Shown here piece by piece: positions 10,112 to 20,506 of a DNA stretch of 64,000 nt; position 1 is the stretch's first letter; each line of letters opens with the position of its first letter. Source of the DNA: Collimonas sp. OK242 (GTDB lineage Bacteria; Pseudomonadota; Gammaproteobacteria; Burkholderiales; Burkholderiaceae_D); assembly GCF_900107095.1 (NCBI RefSeq), contig NZ_FNOR01000003.1, positions 62,001 through 126,000 of the forward strand, in the 5' to 3' direction. The position numbers and the translations under genes are program-made. The notes beneath the pieces are model-generated. The model was given only the letters and a program-made list of their open reading frames with translations, had not been told where the DNA came from and did no database searches.

Positions 10112-11395
10112 TCAACGCGCTTTAGGCGCCGATGCAGCCGGCGACGGCGTGGCATTCATTACCGCCGGCACGGATGTCGGCGCTGGCGTCGCGGCAGCCA
10201 CCGTGGGGACCGCGTTGACCACTACCTGCTCACCCGGCTCCAGCCCGGACAAAACCTGCGCTATCTGATCATTGCGAATGCCGATTTTTATCTTGCGCGG
10301 ATTGGCTTGCCGATTCGCTTTCGGATCGGCGTCGGCCACCCTCACCACATAGCTGCCATCGGCTTCCGGCTTGCCTAGCAGCTTCACCGGCAATATCACG
10401 GCATCGTGCACCTGCGCCAGCACGAAGCGGACTTGCGTGCTCATGCCGCTCATCAGTTCTTCTTGCGGGTTGTCGACTTCAAACAAGACATTGTAAAAAG
10501 TCTGCTTGCCTTGTTCGCCCGAGCCATCGGCAGGCACCGGGATCACTTGCCGCAATTTGCCCGACCAGCGTTTGCCGGGGTAGCCGGGAGTAGTGAAATA
10601 CGCCGTCATCCCTTTGCGTAACAGCGGCACGTCGATTTCCGCCACCCTGGCCTGCACCGTCAACCGGCTCAGGTCGGCAATCCGCAACAGCGGCACGGTT
10701 GTCTGGCCAGGATTGATCATCTGGCCGGTACGCGCCGCGACCGACACCACGGTGCCGCCGATCGGCGCCAACACCTGGGTATGGCTGCGGGTCAATTCGT
10801 CGTCTTTCAAGGTCGCTTCGATCTGGCGAATCTGGGCATTGATCGCCTCGACCCGGGCCGATGCGGAATACATGCTCATGCGGCTGGATTCGTAGGATTC
10901 CTCGCGCGTGGCGTTCTCCGCTTTCAACTGTGTCTGGCGTTTGAACTGCAATTCGGCAAAATCCAGCTGCGCCCGCTGGTCCGCCAGTTCCGCCTGCAAT
11001 CTGGCTAGCTGGGCGCGGTTGCTTTCCAGCCGTGCCGAAGGCAAGGTCGGCGTGATCTCGACCACCATCTTGCCGGATTTGACTTCGTCGCCCACCATCA
11101 CCAGCACGTCCTTGATCTGGCCCGACACCTGGGCCACGACATCGCTGTATTTATGCAATTGCAATTTACCGTTGGCCAACACCGCTTGCTCGATGTCGCC
11201 GCGCCGCACCACCTCAGTCTGCAAAGCAAGCGGGATCGGCTTGGGTGCCGGCGGCGGTTTGTGCCAGAACGCTTTCCATACCAGGAATCCCGCTCCCAGG
11301 GCAATCAGGAGCGCGAGGATTGCCGTCAGCCAGCGCCGGCCGGTGTGGCTGAAAGCGGCGGGTAAAGCAGATTTGTCGGTCGGTTCAACGGTCAT
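10112..11395 (-). CDS. Efflux membrane-fusion (periplasmic adaptor) protein
   Basis: 427-aa HlyD/MacA-type adaptor linking the inner-membrane ABC protein to the outer-membrane channel. It has one N-terminal membrane anchor (WLTAILALLIALGAGFLVW), then a lipoyl/barrel-sandwich half (KYSDVVAQVSGQIKDVLVMVGDEV). A long helical hairpin follows (residues about 100-195), then the second lipoyl half (APIGGTVVSVAARTGQMI) and beta-barrel domains. The C-terminus is Ala/Pro-rich. Start placed at the ATG giving MTVEPTDKSALP; a TTG seven codons earlier is possible. MacA-like proteins usually pair with MacB, which is absent here. Confidence 0.88.
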   Translation of the reverse strand: MTVEPTDKSALPAAFSHTGRRWLTAILALLIALGAGFLVWKAFWHKPPPAPKPIPLALQTEVVRRGDIEQAVLANGKLQLHKYSDVVAQVSGQIKDVLVMVGDEVKSGKMVVEITPTLPSARLESNRAQLARLQAELADQRAQLDFAELQFKRQTQLKAENATREESYESSRMSMYSASARVEAINAQIRQIEATLKDDELTRSHTQVLAPIGGTVVSVAARTGQMINPGQTTVPLLRIADLSRLTVQARVAEIDVPLLRKGMTAYFTTPGYPGKRWSGKLRQVIPVPADGSGEQGKQTFYNVLFEVDNPQEELMSGMSTQVRFVLAQVHDAVILPVKLLGKPEADGSYVVRVADADPKANRQANPRKIKIGIRNDQIAQVLSGLEPGEQVVVNAVPTVAAATPAPTSVPAVMNATPSPAASAPKAR

Positions 11396-11465
11396 TGGTG
11401 CAAACTCAAGGTACAAACTCAGGATTCATCAAATTTCAGTGGCAACGTACAATTTCTTGTTCGCC

Positions 11466-13337
11466 TTAAGCTAACACAGCCTGCGTCTCGCCCGGCAACT
11501 CATCTTCATCTATCTCTTCGCCGAGGAAGCCGCCGCTCTGATGCGCCCACAAGCGCGCGTACAGGCCACCGCGTTCCAGCAAGCTGCGGTGATCGCCCTC
11601 TTCGACGATGCGGCCCTGGTCGAGTACGATCAGGCGATCCATGGCGGCGATGGTCGACAAGCGATGGGCAATCGCCACCACCGTCTTGCCTTCCATCAGC
11701 CGGTACAAGCTGGCTTGAATCGCCGCTTCGACTTCCGAATCGAGCGCACTGGTAGCTTCATCCAGCAGCAGGATAGGCGCATCTTTCAACATCACGCGAG
11801 CGATCGCGATCCGTTGCCGCTGGCCGCCGGACAGCTTGACCCCGCGCTCGCCGACATGGGCGTCGTAACCGGTGCGGCCTTTGGGATCGGTCAGGGTCAA
11901 AATAAATTCATGCGCCTCCGCACGTTGCGCCGCCACCAGCATGTCGGCGTCGGTGGCGTCAGGACGGCCGTATAGCAGGTTGTCGCGCACCGAGCGGTGC
12001 AGCAGCGAGGTATCCTGCGTCACCATGCCGACCTGCGCCCGCAAGGTGTCTTGCGTGACGCGGGCAATGTCCTGGCCATCGATCAGGATGCGGCCTTGTT
12101 CAACGTCGTAGAAACGCAGCAGCAAGTTGACGATGGTCGATTTGCCGGCGCCGGAACGTCCGACCAGGCCGATCTTTTCACCGGGACGGATATGCAGGGA
12201 CAACTGATCGATCACCGGCCGCTGGCCGCCATAGGCAAAACTGACCCGCTCAAAATCCACCGTACCTTGCTTCACGTGCAGTGGTTTGGCATCGGCCAGA
12301 TCCTGCACCGCATGCGGGCGCGACAAGGTATTGATGCCGTCCTGCACCGTGCCGACCTGTTCAAACAACGAGGCAAACTCCCACATGACCCAATGCGAGA
12401 TGCCGTTCAAGCGCAAAGCCATCGCCGTCGCCGCAGCGACCGCGCCGATGCCGACCTGGCCTTGGGTCCATAGCCACAGCGCAGCGCCGGCGGTACTCAG
12501 GATCAGCAACATGCTCAAGACATGATTGACGATTTCAAAGCCGGTCACCAGCCGCATCTGGCCATGCACGGTCAGCAAGAACTCCTGCATCGCCGAGCGC
12601 GCGTAACCGGCCTCGCGGCCGGCATGCGAGAACAGCTTGACGGTAGCAATGTTGGTGTACGCATCGGTAATGCGGCCCGTCATCAAGGAGCGCGCATCAG
12701 CCTGGGCCTTGGCGACCTTGCTCAGGCGTGGCACAAAGTGACGTAAAGCCAGGCTATACAATACCAGCCAACTCAGGAACGGCACCAGCATCCAGCCGTT
12801 AAAGCTGCCTACCACCGCCACCATGGTGAAAAAATAAATCACCACGAATACCAGGATGTCGCACAGGATCATGCAGACATCGCGCACCGCCAGCGAAGTC
12901 TGCATGACTTTGGTCGCAACCCGGCCGGCGAACTCGTCCTGATAAAAATTCATGCTTTGATTCAGCATCAGGCGATGGAATTTCCAGCGCAGCAGCATCG
13001 GGAAATTCCCTGCCAGCGCTTGCTGCTTGAACATGCTTTGCAAGGCGACAACGATCGGACTGGCCAGCAAGATCCCCGCCAGCAAAAGCAGATTCCCGCT
13101 TTCATGGGTCCACAAGGTCGACGGCTCGACGTGGCCCAGCCAGTCGACAATCCGTCCCATCATGGCGAACAACAAGGCCTCGAACGCACCGGTAACGGCG
13201 GTCAGCAAGGTCATGGCAATAATATAAGGGCGCAAACCCTTGGTGCAGGCCCAGACAAACGCAAAAAAGCCGCGCGGCGGCGGCGTCATGACGGCATCCG
13301 GATATGGATGCAACAGTCTTTCGAACCATCCAAACAT
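11466..13337 (-). CDS. ABC exporter, fused membrane and ATPase domains
   Basis: 623-aa half-transporter of the MsbA/HlyB type. Residues about 35-310 form the six-helix membrane domain. The C-terminal 260 residues are the ATPase: Walker A GLVGRSGAGKST, signature [16 protein letters not shown], Walker B ILLLDEATSALD, and the H-loop AHRLSTIAAMDRL. Start at 13337 (MFGWFERLLHPYP) with TTGGAGTATTTCC upstream. It probably works as a homodimer. Adaptor and outer-membrane genes follow after 70 and 11 bp, so an envelope-spanning export machine is likely. The substrate is unknown; there is no peptidase C39 domain or nearby precursor peptide. Confidence 0.9.
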   Translation of the reverse strand: MFGWFERLLHPYPDAVMTPPPRGFFAFVWACTKGLRPYIIAMTLLTAVTGAFEALLFAMMGRIVDWLGHVEPSTLWTHESGNLLLLAGILLASPIVVALQSMFKQQALAGNFPMLLRWKFHRLMLNQSMNFYQDEFAGRVATKVMQTSLAVRDVCMILCDILVFVVIYFFTMVAVVGSFNGWMLVPFLSWLVLYSLALRHFVPRLSKVAKAQADARSLMTGRITDAYTNIATVKLFSHAGREAGYARSAMQEFLLTVHGQMRLVTGFEIVNHVLSMLLILSTAGAALWLWTQGQVGIGAVAAATAMALRLNGISHWVMWEFASLFEQVGTVQDGINTLSRPHAVQDLADAKPLHVKQGTVDFERVSFAYGGQRPVIDQLSLHIRPGEKIGLVGRSGAGKSTIVNLLLRFYDVEQGRILIDGQDIARVTQDTLRAQVGMVTQDTSLLHRSVRDNLLYGRPDATDADMLVAAQRAEAHEFILTLTDPKGRTGYDAHVGERGVKLSGGQRQRIAIARVMLKDAPILLLDEATSALDSEVEAAIQASLYRLMEGKTVVAIAHRLSTIAAMDRLIVLDQGRIVEEGDHRSLLERGGLYARLWAHQSGGFLGEEIDEDELPGETQAVLA

Positions 13338-13485
13338 GGAAATACTCCAAAATAGGCAGGGCAAAAAGCTAGCCCAAGCCCAACAGTATATTGTAAATTT
13401 GGCAGGCGCTTCTGAATGCTGCGCGGGGTGGACGCGAATACCCGCGCGTTGTCCGAGACAAGCGTCGTTGTCTATTGGATGTCAC

Positions 13486-13507
13486 GCGCGGGCATTTGTG
13501 CCCGCGC
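13486..13507. terminator. GC-rich hairpin downstream of opgD
   Basis: GCGCGGGCA and TGCCCGCGC pair perfectly around TTTG, 22 bp past the opgD stop on the minus strand. No T-run follows, so termination is only possible. Confidence 0.4.
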
Positions 13508-13529
13508 TGCCCTCAATGCGAAACTTGCT

Positions 13530-15122
13530 TTAGTAAGTACGCGTGGCAGGTGCCGGCGGGGTCCACTGATACAACCAGGTTTCACTCAGCGGCTGGCCGT
13601 CTGCCGCCAGATAGACCCGCAGATCAATCGGTTCGACGCCGTCATCGGCCGGTTTCAAATCGAACATCGCGCGATAACCGTGGATGGCGTCCAGCGGACG
13701 CGCAGAACTGATTTCCACCTTGCCGCGCGAGACGCTGATCATCGCCTTCACCTTGGCATCCTTGCCCAGTAAAGCCAGGTCGCCGCCGGCAAAATCGATT
13801 GCAAAACGCCGTGAATAGTAAACGCGCTTCTGGCCGACCACGCCGCCCATGCCGGTGCGGGTCGCCACAACTTGCGCCAGCGGCGGCGAAAACGGCATCT
13901 TGCTGCCCCAATGCAGACGATAGGCGAACAAACGTTCCTGCCCGGCTTGCGGCTTGTCGGCGGGATTCCAGAACGCCACGATGTTGTCGAAGGTTTCGTC
14001 AGCGGTAGGGATTTCCACCAATTGTATCGCGCCTTTGCCCCAGCCCGATTTCGGTTCTACCCACAAGCTTGGGCGACGATCGTAGAACACGCCGTCATCC
14101 TGGTAATGATCGAAATTGCGGTCCCGCTGCAACAAGCCGAAACCGCGCGGACTCTCATCCTGATAAGCGTTGAAACGCAGATGCTCGGGATTGGTCAGCG
14201 GGCGCCAGATCCATTCGCCATTGCCGCGCTGCATGGCCAAACCGTCGGAGTCGTGGATTTCCGGACGCCAGTCGTCGCTGGCGCCGATGCGGCGGTCATT
14301 CTCGCCGTACTGGAACATGCTGGTCAGCGGCGCCACGCCCATGCGTTCGATGGTCTTGCGCGGATAGAGCGCCACGTCGACATCCATCACCATGGTGGCG
14401 GACGGCTGGATTTCGAAGCGATAGGCGCCGGATACGCTAGGCGAGTCGAGCAGCGCATAGACCACCAGCTTGCCGGAATCCTTGGCGGGACGCTCCAGCC
14501 AGAAGCTGGTGAAGTTTGGAAATTCTTCTGGCTTTTCCATGCCGCAATCGATGGCCAGGCCGCGTGCCGACAGGCCATACTGCCATTCGGCGCCGACCGC
14601 GCGGAAATAGCTGGCGCCCAGAAATGCCGTGATATCGCGCTCCAGGTCGGTATGGAAATTCACCCGGAACCCGGCAAAGCCAAGGTCCTTCGGCATGTGA
14701 TCGGCCTTCAGGCCGCTCTTGCCATAATTGAACATCGCCGGATCGTAAGCCAGTTCCTGCGCCTGGCCGTTCTTCAGTTCGTAGATCTGCACCGGGCTCT
14801 TGAAGAACAGGCCGAGATGGAAAAACTTGGCCTGAAAACGCAGTTTATCGTCACTCCACAAGGCATGGCCGTCACGATAGCTGATCGACTGGTATTGATC
14901 CCAGTCGAGCGCCTTGACCTCTGGCGGAATATGGTTTTCCGGTGCTTTATAAGGCTGGCTGGCGAGCTGCCTTGCACGGCCTTTCAGCCAGGCGTAATCG
15001 AAGGCTTGCGGCTGCCCCAGGAATTTCAATTGCGCTGGCGCAGCTGCTGCCAGCAGCGAACTTGCAGGGAAGCCGGCGGCAGCAAGTGCCGCCGACGCTT
15101 TCAGAAAATCACGTCGTAACAT
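13530..15122 (-). CDS. opgD: Glucan biosynthesis protein D (periplasmic)
   Basis: 530-aa OpgG/OpgD-family protein that shapes the backbone of osmoregulated periplasmic glucans. The N-terminus MLRRDFLKASAALAAAGFP is a twin-arginine (Tat) signal, which distinguishes OpgD from Sec-exported OpgG. The body matches its paralogue at 17747 throughout ([63 protein letters not shown]). Ribosome site CAAGGAGCACC. It is the third gene of opgG-opgH-opgD; E. coli keeps opgD away from opgGH. Confidence 0.9.
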   Translation of the reverse strand: MLRRDFLKASAALAAAGFPASSLLAAAAPAQLKFLGQPQAFDYAWLKGRARQLASQPYKAPENHIPPEVKALDWDQYQSISYRDGHALWSDDKLRFQAKFFHLGLFFKSPVQIYELKNGQAQELAYDPAMFNYGKSGLKADHMPKDLGFAGFRVNFHTDLERDITAFLGASYFRAVGAEWQYGLSARGLAIDCGMEKPEEFPNFTSFWLERPAKDSGKLVVYALLDSPSVSGAYRFEIQPSATMVMDVDVALYPRKTIERMGVAPLTSMFQYGENDRRIGASDDWRPEIHDSDGLAMQRGNGEWIWRPLTNPEHLRFNAYQDESPRGFGLLQRDRNFDHYQDDGVFYDRRPSLWVEPKSGWGKGAIQLVEIPTADETFDNIVAFWNPADKPQAGQERLFAYRLHWGSKMPFSPPLAQVVATRTGMGGVVGQKRVYYSRRFAIDFAGGDLALLGKDAKVKAMISVSRGKVEISSARPLDAIHGYRAMFDLKPADDGVEPIDLRVYLAADGQPLSETWLYQWTPPAPATRTY

Positions 15123-15155
15123 GGTGCTCCTTGATTGATTGAAACGATGGCTGGC

Positions 15156-17687
15156 TCAAGGCGTTGCGGCCGCTGTAGCAGCTGTAACAGCCAGCAGCGA
15201 TTGCCAGCGCCGGTTGGCCTGCTCCGAATTCCAGATGTCGAAATGCAGCTGGGACAGCGTCAAAGGATCGTCCAGCAAAGCATTTTTTTGGCGCGGCGAC
15301 AAGCCGTCCGGGCCGCCCTTCAAGGCGGCCTGAAGCAGCGCCGCACGCGCCGCCAAGGTGGCTGCCGGCACAGCAGGGCGTGCGCTCACCGCCGCACACG
15401 CCAGGGCATTCATGACCGGATCGATCACCGCGTCATTAAATTTGGCCAAGACTTTACCGTTGTCGTTATAGACCGTGGTGGCGGCCAGTTCGGCCGGCAA
15501 ATCGACCTCTTCCGGAATCACGAACAAACGCGCACGGCGGAAGCTGCGGCCGAGCGTAACCCGGCTCGAGAACACCGAGAGCGGGATCGATAGCATCAGC
15601 GAGCCGACGATGGGCAGCAACCACCACAGGAATCCCGGCTCCAGCCAATACACGCCGCCGCCCCACAGCAGCCCCAGCAGCGTATGGCCGCCATGGCGGC
15701 GAACCGCTTCGCCCCAGCTGGTTTCAGCATCTTCGCGCGGCGGCGACTTCCAGCTGATTGCCCAGCCAAGAAAGGCAGCGATCACGAAGCGCGTATGAAA
15801 CAGCATGCGCACCGGCGCCAGCAGCATCGAGAACAACAGTTCCATGATCATGCTGGCGGTCAGGCGCAAGGCGCCGCCGAATTCGCGCGCGCCCTTGACC
15901 CAGATCAGCACCACGCTCAACACCTTAGGCAGGAAGAGCAAGGTTGCGGTCGCCGTGAACAAGGCCAAGGCGCGCTCCGGATGCCACTCGGGCCAAACCG
16001 GGAACAACTGCCCTGGGGTCACGAAATATTCCGGCGCCACCAGCGTGTGCACCGCCAGCAATACCGTCGACAGCATCAGCGACAGGAACCACAGCGGCGC
16101 CGACAGATAGGCCATGACGCCGGTCACGAACACCGCGCGATGCACGGCATGCATGCCGCGCGCCAGGAACAGCCGGAAATTCATCAGGTTGCCCTGGCAC
16201 CAGCGGCGGTCGCGCTTCAGTTCGTCGAGCAGGTTGGGCGGCATTTCCTCGTAGCTGCCGGCCAGGTCGTAGGCGATCCAGACGCCCCAGCCGGCGCGGC
16301 GCATCAACGCCGCTTCGACGAAGTCATGCGACAGGATTTCACCCGCCAACGCGCCCTCGCCGGGCAGCGGCGCCAGTGTGCAATGTTCCATGAACGGCCG
16401 CAGGCGAATGATTGCGTTGTGCCCCCAGTAATGGGATTCGCCTAGCTGCCAGTAATGCAGGCCGGCGGTAAACAACGGGCCGTATACGCGCGTCGAGAAT
16501 TGTTGAATCCGCGCGTACAAGGTATCGCGGCCGGCGGCGCGCGGTGCGGTCTGGACAATCCCGGCGGTGGGATTGGCTTCCATCAAACGCACCAGGGTAG
16601 TCAGGCAGCTGCCGCTCATGACGCTGTCCGCATCAAGCACGATCATGTAGCTGTAGTTGCCGCCCCAGCGGCGGCAAAAATCATCGATATTGCCGCTCTT
16701 GCGTTTGACGCGGCGCCGCCGATGCCGGTAAAAGATCCGGCCGAAGCCGCCTACCGTCTGGCACAAGCTGGCCCAGGCGTCCAGTTCGGCGCTGCAGATA
16801 TCGCTATCGCCGCTATCGCTCAACACGAAGAAATCGAAACGATCCAGTTCGCCGCTGGCGGCAACCGACTCGTAGGTGGCGCGCAGGCCGGCGAATACCC
16901 TGGTCACATCCTCATTACAGATCGGCATCACGATCGCGGTTCTGGCGCTGGCTGGAATCGGTCCTGGCGCGGCATCTTCGCGTGAAATCACGTAACGATC
17001 GCTGCCGCGCATCAACACCAGAAAGCCTGCCATGGCGGTCCAGAATCCCGCCGAGACCCAGCAAAACAACAGGGCAAACAGACCCAGCGTCACCAGCTCC
17101 AGCGGCTTGTCGCCGTGATACGGCAACACCGCGCTCATGAAATACGTCGCCAATGCAGTCTGCGCCAGCATCAGCAGCAGCAGCACGATGCGCCGCAGAT
17201 TGCCGCGCGACTTGCTCCGATGCTGATCCTGGCTGTCGGCTTCAGCCACGGGCAATGGTTCCGGCTTTGGCAATTCAGTCGAACGCGGCGCTTTTTTATG
17301 GCGCCGCTGCGAGGCGCGCGGACGCAAGTCGAATTTCTTATTCGCGGTTTCTATCCAACGCACCAATGGATTCAAAGTTCCCCATGGATGGGCGACGATC
17401 GGCGTCCGCTGCAACGGCGGTGCGATGGCGATGCGGGCGCGGCCGTCGGCATCGGTGCTGATCTGCGGCGTCCGATGCGCTTGGGCCGCGCCGGTTTGCG
17501 CAAAAGCCAGTTGCAGCCGGGCCGCCACCGACCCGTAAGCCGGATTGAAGTCAGCCAATTCAGGCAGCGCCGGCGCATCCTGACGCCCGTCCCTGGCCAA
17601 AACCTGATGCAAGGCCGTCATCGAGGCATTGCCATGCGCCGCCAGCTGTTCAGACAAATTTGCCCGCCGCTCCGCCGATAAGGGCAA
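15156..17687 (-). CDS. opgH: Glucans biosynthesis glucosyltransferase H
   Basis: Inner-membrane glucosyltransferase that polymerises beta-1,2-glucan from UDP-glucose. It is 843 aa from the TTG at 17687. Catalytic family-2 motifs: [10 protein letters not shown] (DxD), [15 protein letters not shown] and [12 protein letters not shown] (Q/RxxRW type). Membrane helices lie before the catalytic domain ([15 protein letters not shown]) and as a cluster after it. The start is uncertain. The frame stays open to a stop at 17778 and upstream codons read [15 protein letters not shown], which looks like genuine OpgH sequence, but no ATG/GTG/TTG occurs there. The true start may be an ATT or CTG overlapping the opgG stop. 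Confidence 0.93.
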   Translation of the reverse strand: MPLSAERRANLSEQLAAHGNASMTALHQVLARDGRQDAPALPELADFNPAYGSVAARLQLAFAQTGAAQAHRTPQISTDADGRARIAIAPPLQRTPIVAHPWGTLNPLVRWIETANKKFDLRPRASQRRHKKAPRSTELPKPEPLPVAEADSQDQHRSKSRGNLRRIVLLLLMLAQTALATYFMSAVLPYHGDKPLELVTLGLFALLFCWVSAGFWTAMAGFLVLMRGSDRYVISREDAAPGPIPASARTAIVMPICNEDVTRVFAGLRATYESVAASGELDRFDFFVLSDSGDSDICSAELDAWASLCQTVGGFGRIFYRHRRRRVKRKSGNIDDFCRRWGGNYSYMIVLDADSVMSGSCLTTLVRLMEANPTAGIVQTAPRAAGRDTLYARIQQFSTRVYGPLFTAGLHYWQLGESHYWGHNAIIRLRPFMEHCTLAPLPGEGALAGEILSHDFVEAALMRRAGWGVWIAYDLAGSYEEMPPNLLDELKRDRRWCQGNLMNFRLFLARGMHAVHRAVFVTGVMAYLSAPLWFLSLMLSTVLLAVHTLVAPEYFVTPGQLFPVWPEWHPERALALFTATATLLFLPKVLSVVLIWVKGAREFGGALRLTASMIMELLFSMLLAPVRMLFHTRFVIAAFLGWAISWKSPPREDAETSWGEAVRRHGGHTLLGLLWGGGVYWLEPGFLWWLLPIVGSLMLSIPLSVFSSRVTLGRSFRRARLFVIPEEVDLPAELAATTVYNDNGKVLAKFNDAVIDPVMNALACAAVSARPAVPAATLAARAALLQAALKGGPDGLSPRQKNALLDDPLTLSQLHFDIWNSEQANRRWQSLLAVTAATAAATP

Positions 17688-17746
17688 GCGATCGAGATAG
17701 CGATCATAGATATCCGGCAGGCCCGTCGCGGGCAGCTGCTTGCGGT

Positions 17747-19321
17747 CTAGTTGGGCGGTAATATGTAACTCCAGGTTTCAGATAAGGTTGTGCTGCCGCC
17801 GCGCAAAAATCCCCGCAGTTCGACCGGCTTGTTGTCTTCGTTGCGGCGCACGCGCACCGTCATGCGCCAGCCGCCGCTAACCTCGTTGCGGAACACCTTG
17901 GTCTCCAGCACCTTGCCATTGTCGTCGGCGCTGACCACGCCTTCGGGCTGGACCTTGTCAGACAATTTCTTGAATACCGGACCTTCGAAATCGATTACCA
18001 GGCCGATGCTGTTGTCGTCGCTCTTTTTTTGGAAACCGAAGCCGCGCCGGGTCTGCGTCACCCACGACAAAGGCGGCCGCTTTTCGGCTTCCTTCTGCCA
18101 TGACAAAGTGTATTCCAGATTGAAGGGCTGGCCGACCTTGGGCGCGGTTTCCGGCACCCAGAACGCCACCACATTGTCGTTGGTTTCATCCGGCGTCGGG
18201 ATCTGCACCAGTTCTACCCTGCCGCTGCCCCAGCTACCCTTGGGCTGGACCCAGGCGCTAGGCCGCTTTTCATATCTGGCGTCCAGGTCCTGGTAACTCG
18301 CAAAGTCGCGGTCACGCTGCATCAGACCGAAGCCGGCCGGATTGCTGAGCGCGTAAGAGGTCACCAAAAGCCGCTTCGGATTGACCAGCGGCCGCCAGAT
18401 CCATTCGCCAGTGCCGGAGGCCACCGACAAGCCATCGGAGTCGTGCACTTCGGGCCGGTAATCTTCGCCTTGCGGGCGCTGGTTATCGCCATGCAGATAC
18501 ATGCTGGTCAACGGCGCCAGTCCTAGCTTGCTGACGTTTTCGCGCAGGTACAGCTGGGCTTTGACATCGACCACGGTATCCGCGCCCGGCTTGAGCACAA
18601 AGCGATATGCCCCGGTGATGCGGCGCGAGTTGAGCAAGGCGTAAATGGTCAGTTCCTTGTCGCCGGCTTTCGGCCGCTCGATCCAGAACTCCGTGAAGCG
18701 CGGAAACTCCTCGCCCGAACTCAATCCGGTATCGATTGCCAGGCCTCTGGCCGACAGCCCGTAGCCTTGATCCTTACCCAAGGCGCGGAAATAACTGGCG
18801 CCAAGAAACGACAACGCTTCGTCCTTATATTTAGCCGTATTCAGCGGGTAATGCACCCTGAATCCCGCGAAGCCCAGCGAACGCAGCTTGTTCGTATCGA
18901 TTTTGTTGCCGCCATAATCGAAATCATTCGGATCGAAACGGATTTCGCGCACGCTCTCGCCGTTGATCTCGTTGATCTTCACCGGCTGGTCGAAAGAATA
19001 TCCTTCGTGAAAGAAGGCCAGTTCAAACGGCAGTTTCTGGTTGCGCCAGGTAAATTTTTCCGGACGGAAGCGTATGTCCTTATATTGCTCATAATCGAGA
19101 TTGCTGATTTCTTTTGGCAGATTGCTCTCAGGCTTACTATAGGATGTTGCCGCAAGAGTCTTTGCCTGTTTGGCAACGGTATTGAAATCGAAAGCGAATG
19201 CGTTGCCGCCAACTAACGGCAGTAACATGGCAAGCGGCAAGGCAACTGGCAAGATCGCCATGCGTAGCCGCGCTGGAACGGAGGTGCGCGATCGCGTCCG
19301 CTGAAACAAATTTAAATACAT
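17747..19321 (-). CDS. opgG: Glucan biosynthesis protein G (periplasmic)
   Basis: 524-aa periplasmic OpgG protein needed for branching and assembly of osmoregulated periplasmic glucans. The start ATG at 19321 ([12 protein letters not shown]) follows GATGGGAATCCA; a GTG six codons upstream is less likely. The Sec signal ends near GGNAFAFDF. Conserved segments are [59 protein letters not shown] and [11 protein letters not shown]. First gene of the opgGHD operon. Confidence 0.95.
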   Translation of the reverse strand: MYLNLFQRTRSRTSVPARLRMAILPVALPLAMLLPLVGGNAFAFDFNTVAKQAKTLAATSYSKPESNLPKEISNLDYEQYKDIRFRPEKFTWRNQKLPFELAFFHEGYSFDQPVKINEINGESVREIRFDPNDFDYGGNKIDTNKLRSLGFAGFRVHYPLNTAKYKDEALSFLGASYFRALGKDQGYGLSARGLAIDTGLSSGEEFPRFTEFWIERPKAGDKELTIYALLNSRRITGAYRFVLKPGADTVVDVKAQLYLRENVSKLGLAPLTSMYLHGDNQRPQGEDYRPEVHDSDGLSVASGTGEWIWRPLVNPKRLLVTSYALSNPAGFGLMQRDRDFASYQDLDARYEKRPSAWVQPKGSWGSGRVELVQIPTPDETNDNVVAFWVPETAPKVGQPFNLEYTLSWQKEAEKRPPLSWVTQTRRGFGFQKKSDDNSIGLVIDFEGPVFKKLSDKVQPEGVVSADDNGKVLETKVFRNEVSGGWRMTVRVRRNEDNKPVELRGFLRGGSTTLSETWSYILPPN

Positions 19322-19734
19322 TGGATTCCCATCTGACACTGCTGAATTGACCTGCCCGCGCCTACCTGTGCCGGCAGCATCGAGAGCAGGCGGTAGTTTA
19401 TCAGTGTTCCATCATTTTTTATGTCCATCGAGAAACTAGTAAGCAACGCTTTTTATTAGAGCCGGCACTGAAATCATGCAAGGCTTATGCCATTGCATGA
19501 CGGAATTGCCAAACCGGCAAATCTGCAGCAGAACGGCAGCATAAAGTGAAAAAGAGGAAAATCCCTGACCTGGCTAACCTTGGCTGAACATCACTTAGCT
19601 AGTCTTAAGCTAAGTTATCCAGCCCTGGCATTTAAGAGCAATGACGAGCGCACAAAGTTCCGCCCAAGACTTTATAGTAATATCACTCCTTTTTACCCAA
19701 GCCTGCGAATCGGCAGGCCCACGCACCAGCGCCC
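19322..19734. other. Divergent intergenic region, opgG / folA
   Basis: 413 bp without a convincing gene. It contains an inverted repeat CTTAGCT-N7-AGCTAAG at 19594-19614 and AT-rich stretches at 19400-19460 and 19660-19695 that could carry the two divergent promoters. Nothing else stands out. Confidence 0.6.
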
Positions 19735-20247
19735 ATGACTTCTCGCCTCACCATTATCGTCGCGACCGACGCTCACAACGGCATCGGCATCCGCAACACC
19801 CTGCCCTGGCATTTGCCGGAGGATCTGGCGCACTTCAAACGCACTACCTCGGGCCACCCTATCATCATGGGCCGTAAAACCTTCGAATCGATAGGCCGGC
19901 CCTTGCCGCAACGACGCAATATCGTCATCACCCGCAATCCCGACTGGCGTCACGACGGCGTCGAAAGCGCGCCCTCGCTGGCGGCCGCGGCGGCCATGGT
20001 TGGCGACGCCGAAGCCTTCATCATCGGCGGCGCCGAAATCTATGCCGCGGCACAGGAATTGACGCAACGCCTGATCATCACCGAAATCAAGCACAGCTTC
20101 GATTGCGACGCTTTTTTCCCGGCGCGCGACCCGCAGCAATGGCAGGAAATGTCGCGTGAAACCCATCATTCCGCCGCCAATGGTTTTGACTATGCTTTTG
20201 TGGTGTATGAGCGCTGCGCGCCAGGCCTCAGCGTGGTCAGCAGCTGA
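19735..20247 (+). CDS. folA: Dihydrofolate reductase
   Basis: 170-aa NADPH-dependent enzyme that regenerates THF from DHF, including the DHF made by ThyA. Family marks: GIGIRNTLPWHLPEDLAHFKRTT (active-site acidic residue in the PWHLPEDL segment), HPIIMGRKTFESIGRPLP, IVITRNP, and the cofactor-binding segment AFIIGGAEIYAAA. Length is slightly above the E. coli 159 aa. It is the target of trimethoprim. The gene stands alone. Confidence 0.96.
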   Translation: MTSRLTIIVATDAHNGIGIRNTLPWHLPEDLAHFKRTTSGHPIIMGRKTFESIGRPLPQRRNIVITRNPDWRHDGVESAPSLAAAAAMVGDAEAFIIGGAEIYAAAQELTQRLIITEIKHSFDCDAFFPARDPQQWQEMSRETHHSAANGFDYAFVVYERCAPGLSVVSS

Positions 20248-20257
20248 CCGCACCCGT

Positions 20258-20298
20258 TGACGGAATAGCATCTGTTGTTTTCTGCAGGAATTCCGTCA
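20258..20298 (+). terminator. Weak hairpin after folA
   Basis: TGACGGAAT (20258-20266) and ATTCCGTCA (20290-20298) pair around a long 23-nt loop, followed by TCTTTATCCCC rather than a clean T-run. Possible terminator only. Confidence 0.35.
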
Positions 20299-20506
20299 TC
20301 TTTATCCCCTAATCCGTGCATATCTGCGAAAATTCGACTTTCTTTTTTGGGCGTTGCCTCCATCTCTGGCAATGTCTGAAGCAGCAGGCTGCATGCCCTA
20401 CCCAGGCAATACCCCGGAGCGTTTTTAACGCCGGCCGGGACAACGACTTTTAAGCGCCACTTCGATTGGCAGCCTTGTTATCAACCACCGTCTCTTGGAG
20501 ACCTTG

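Noticed and set aside
13530-19321. Large plus-strand open frames opposite opgD and opgH
   Set aside because: Their translations are Arg/His/Gln-rich mirror frames of strongly conserved minus-strand genes.
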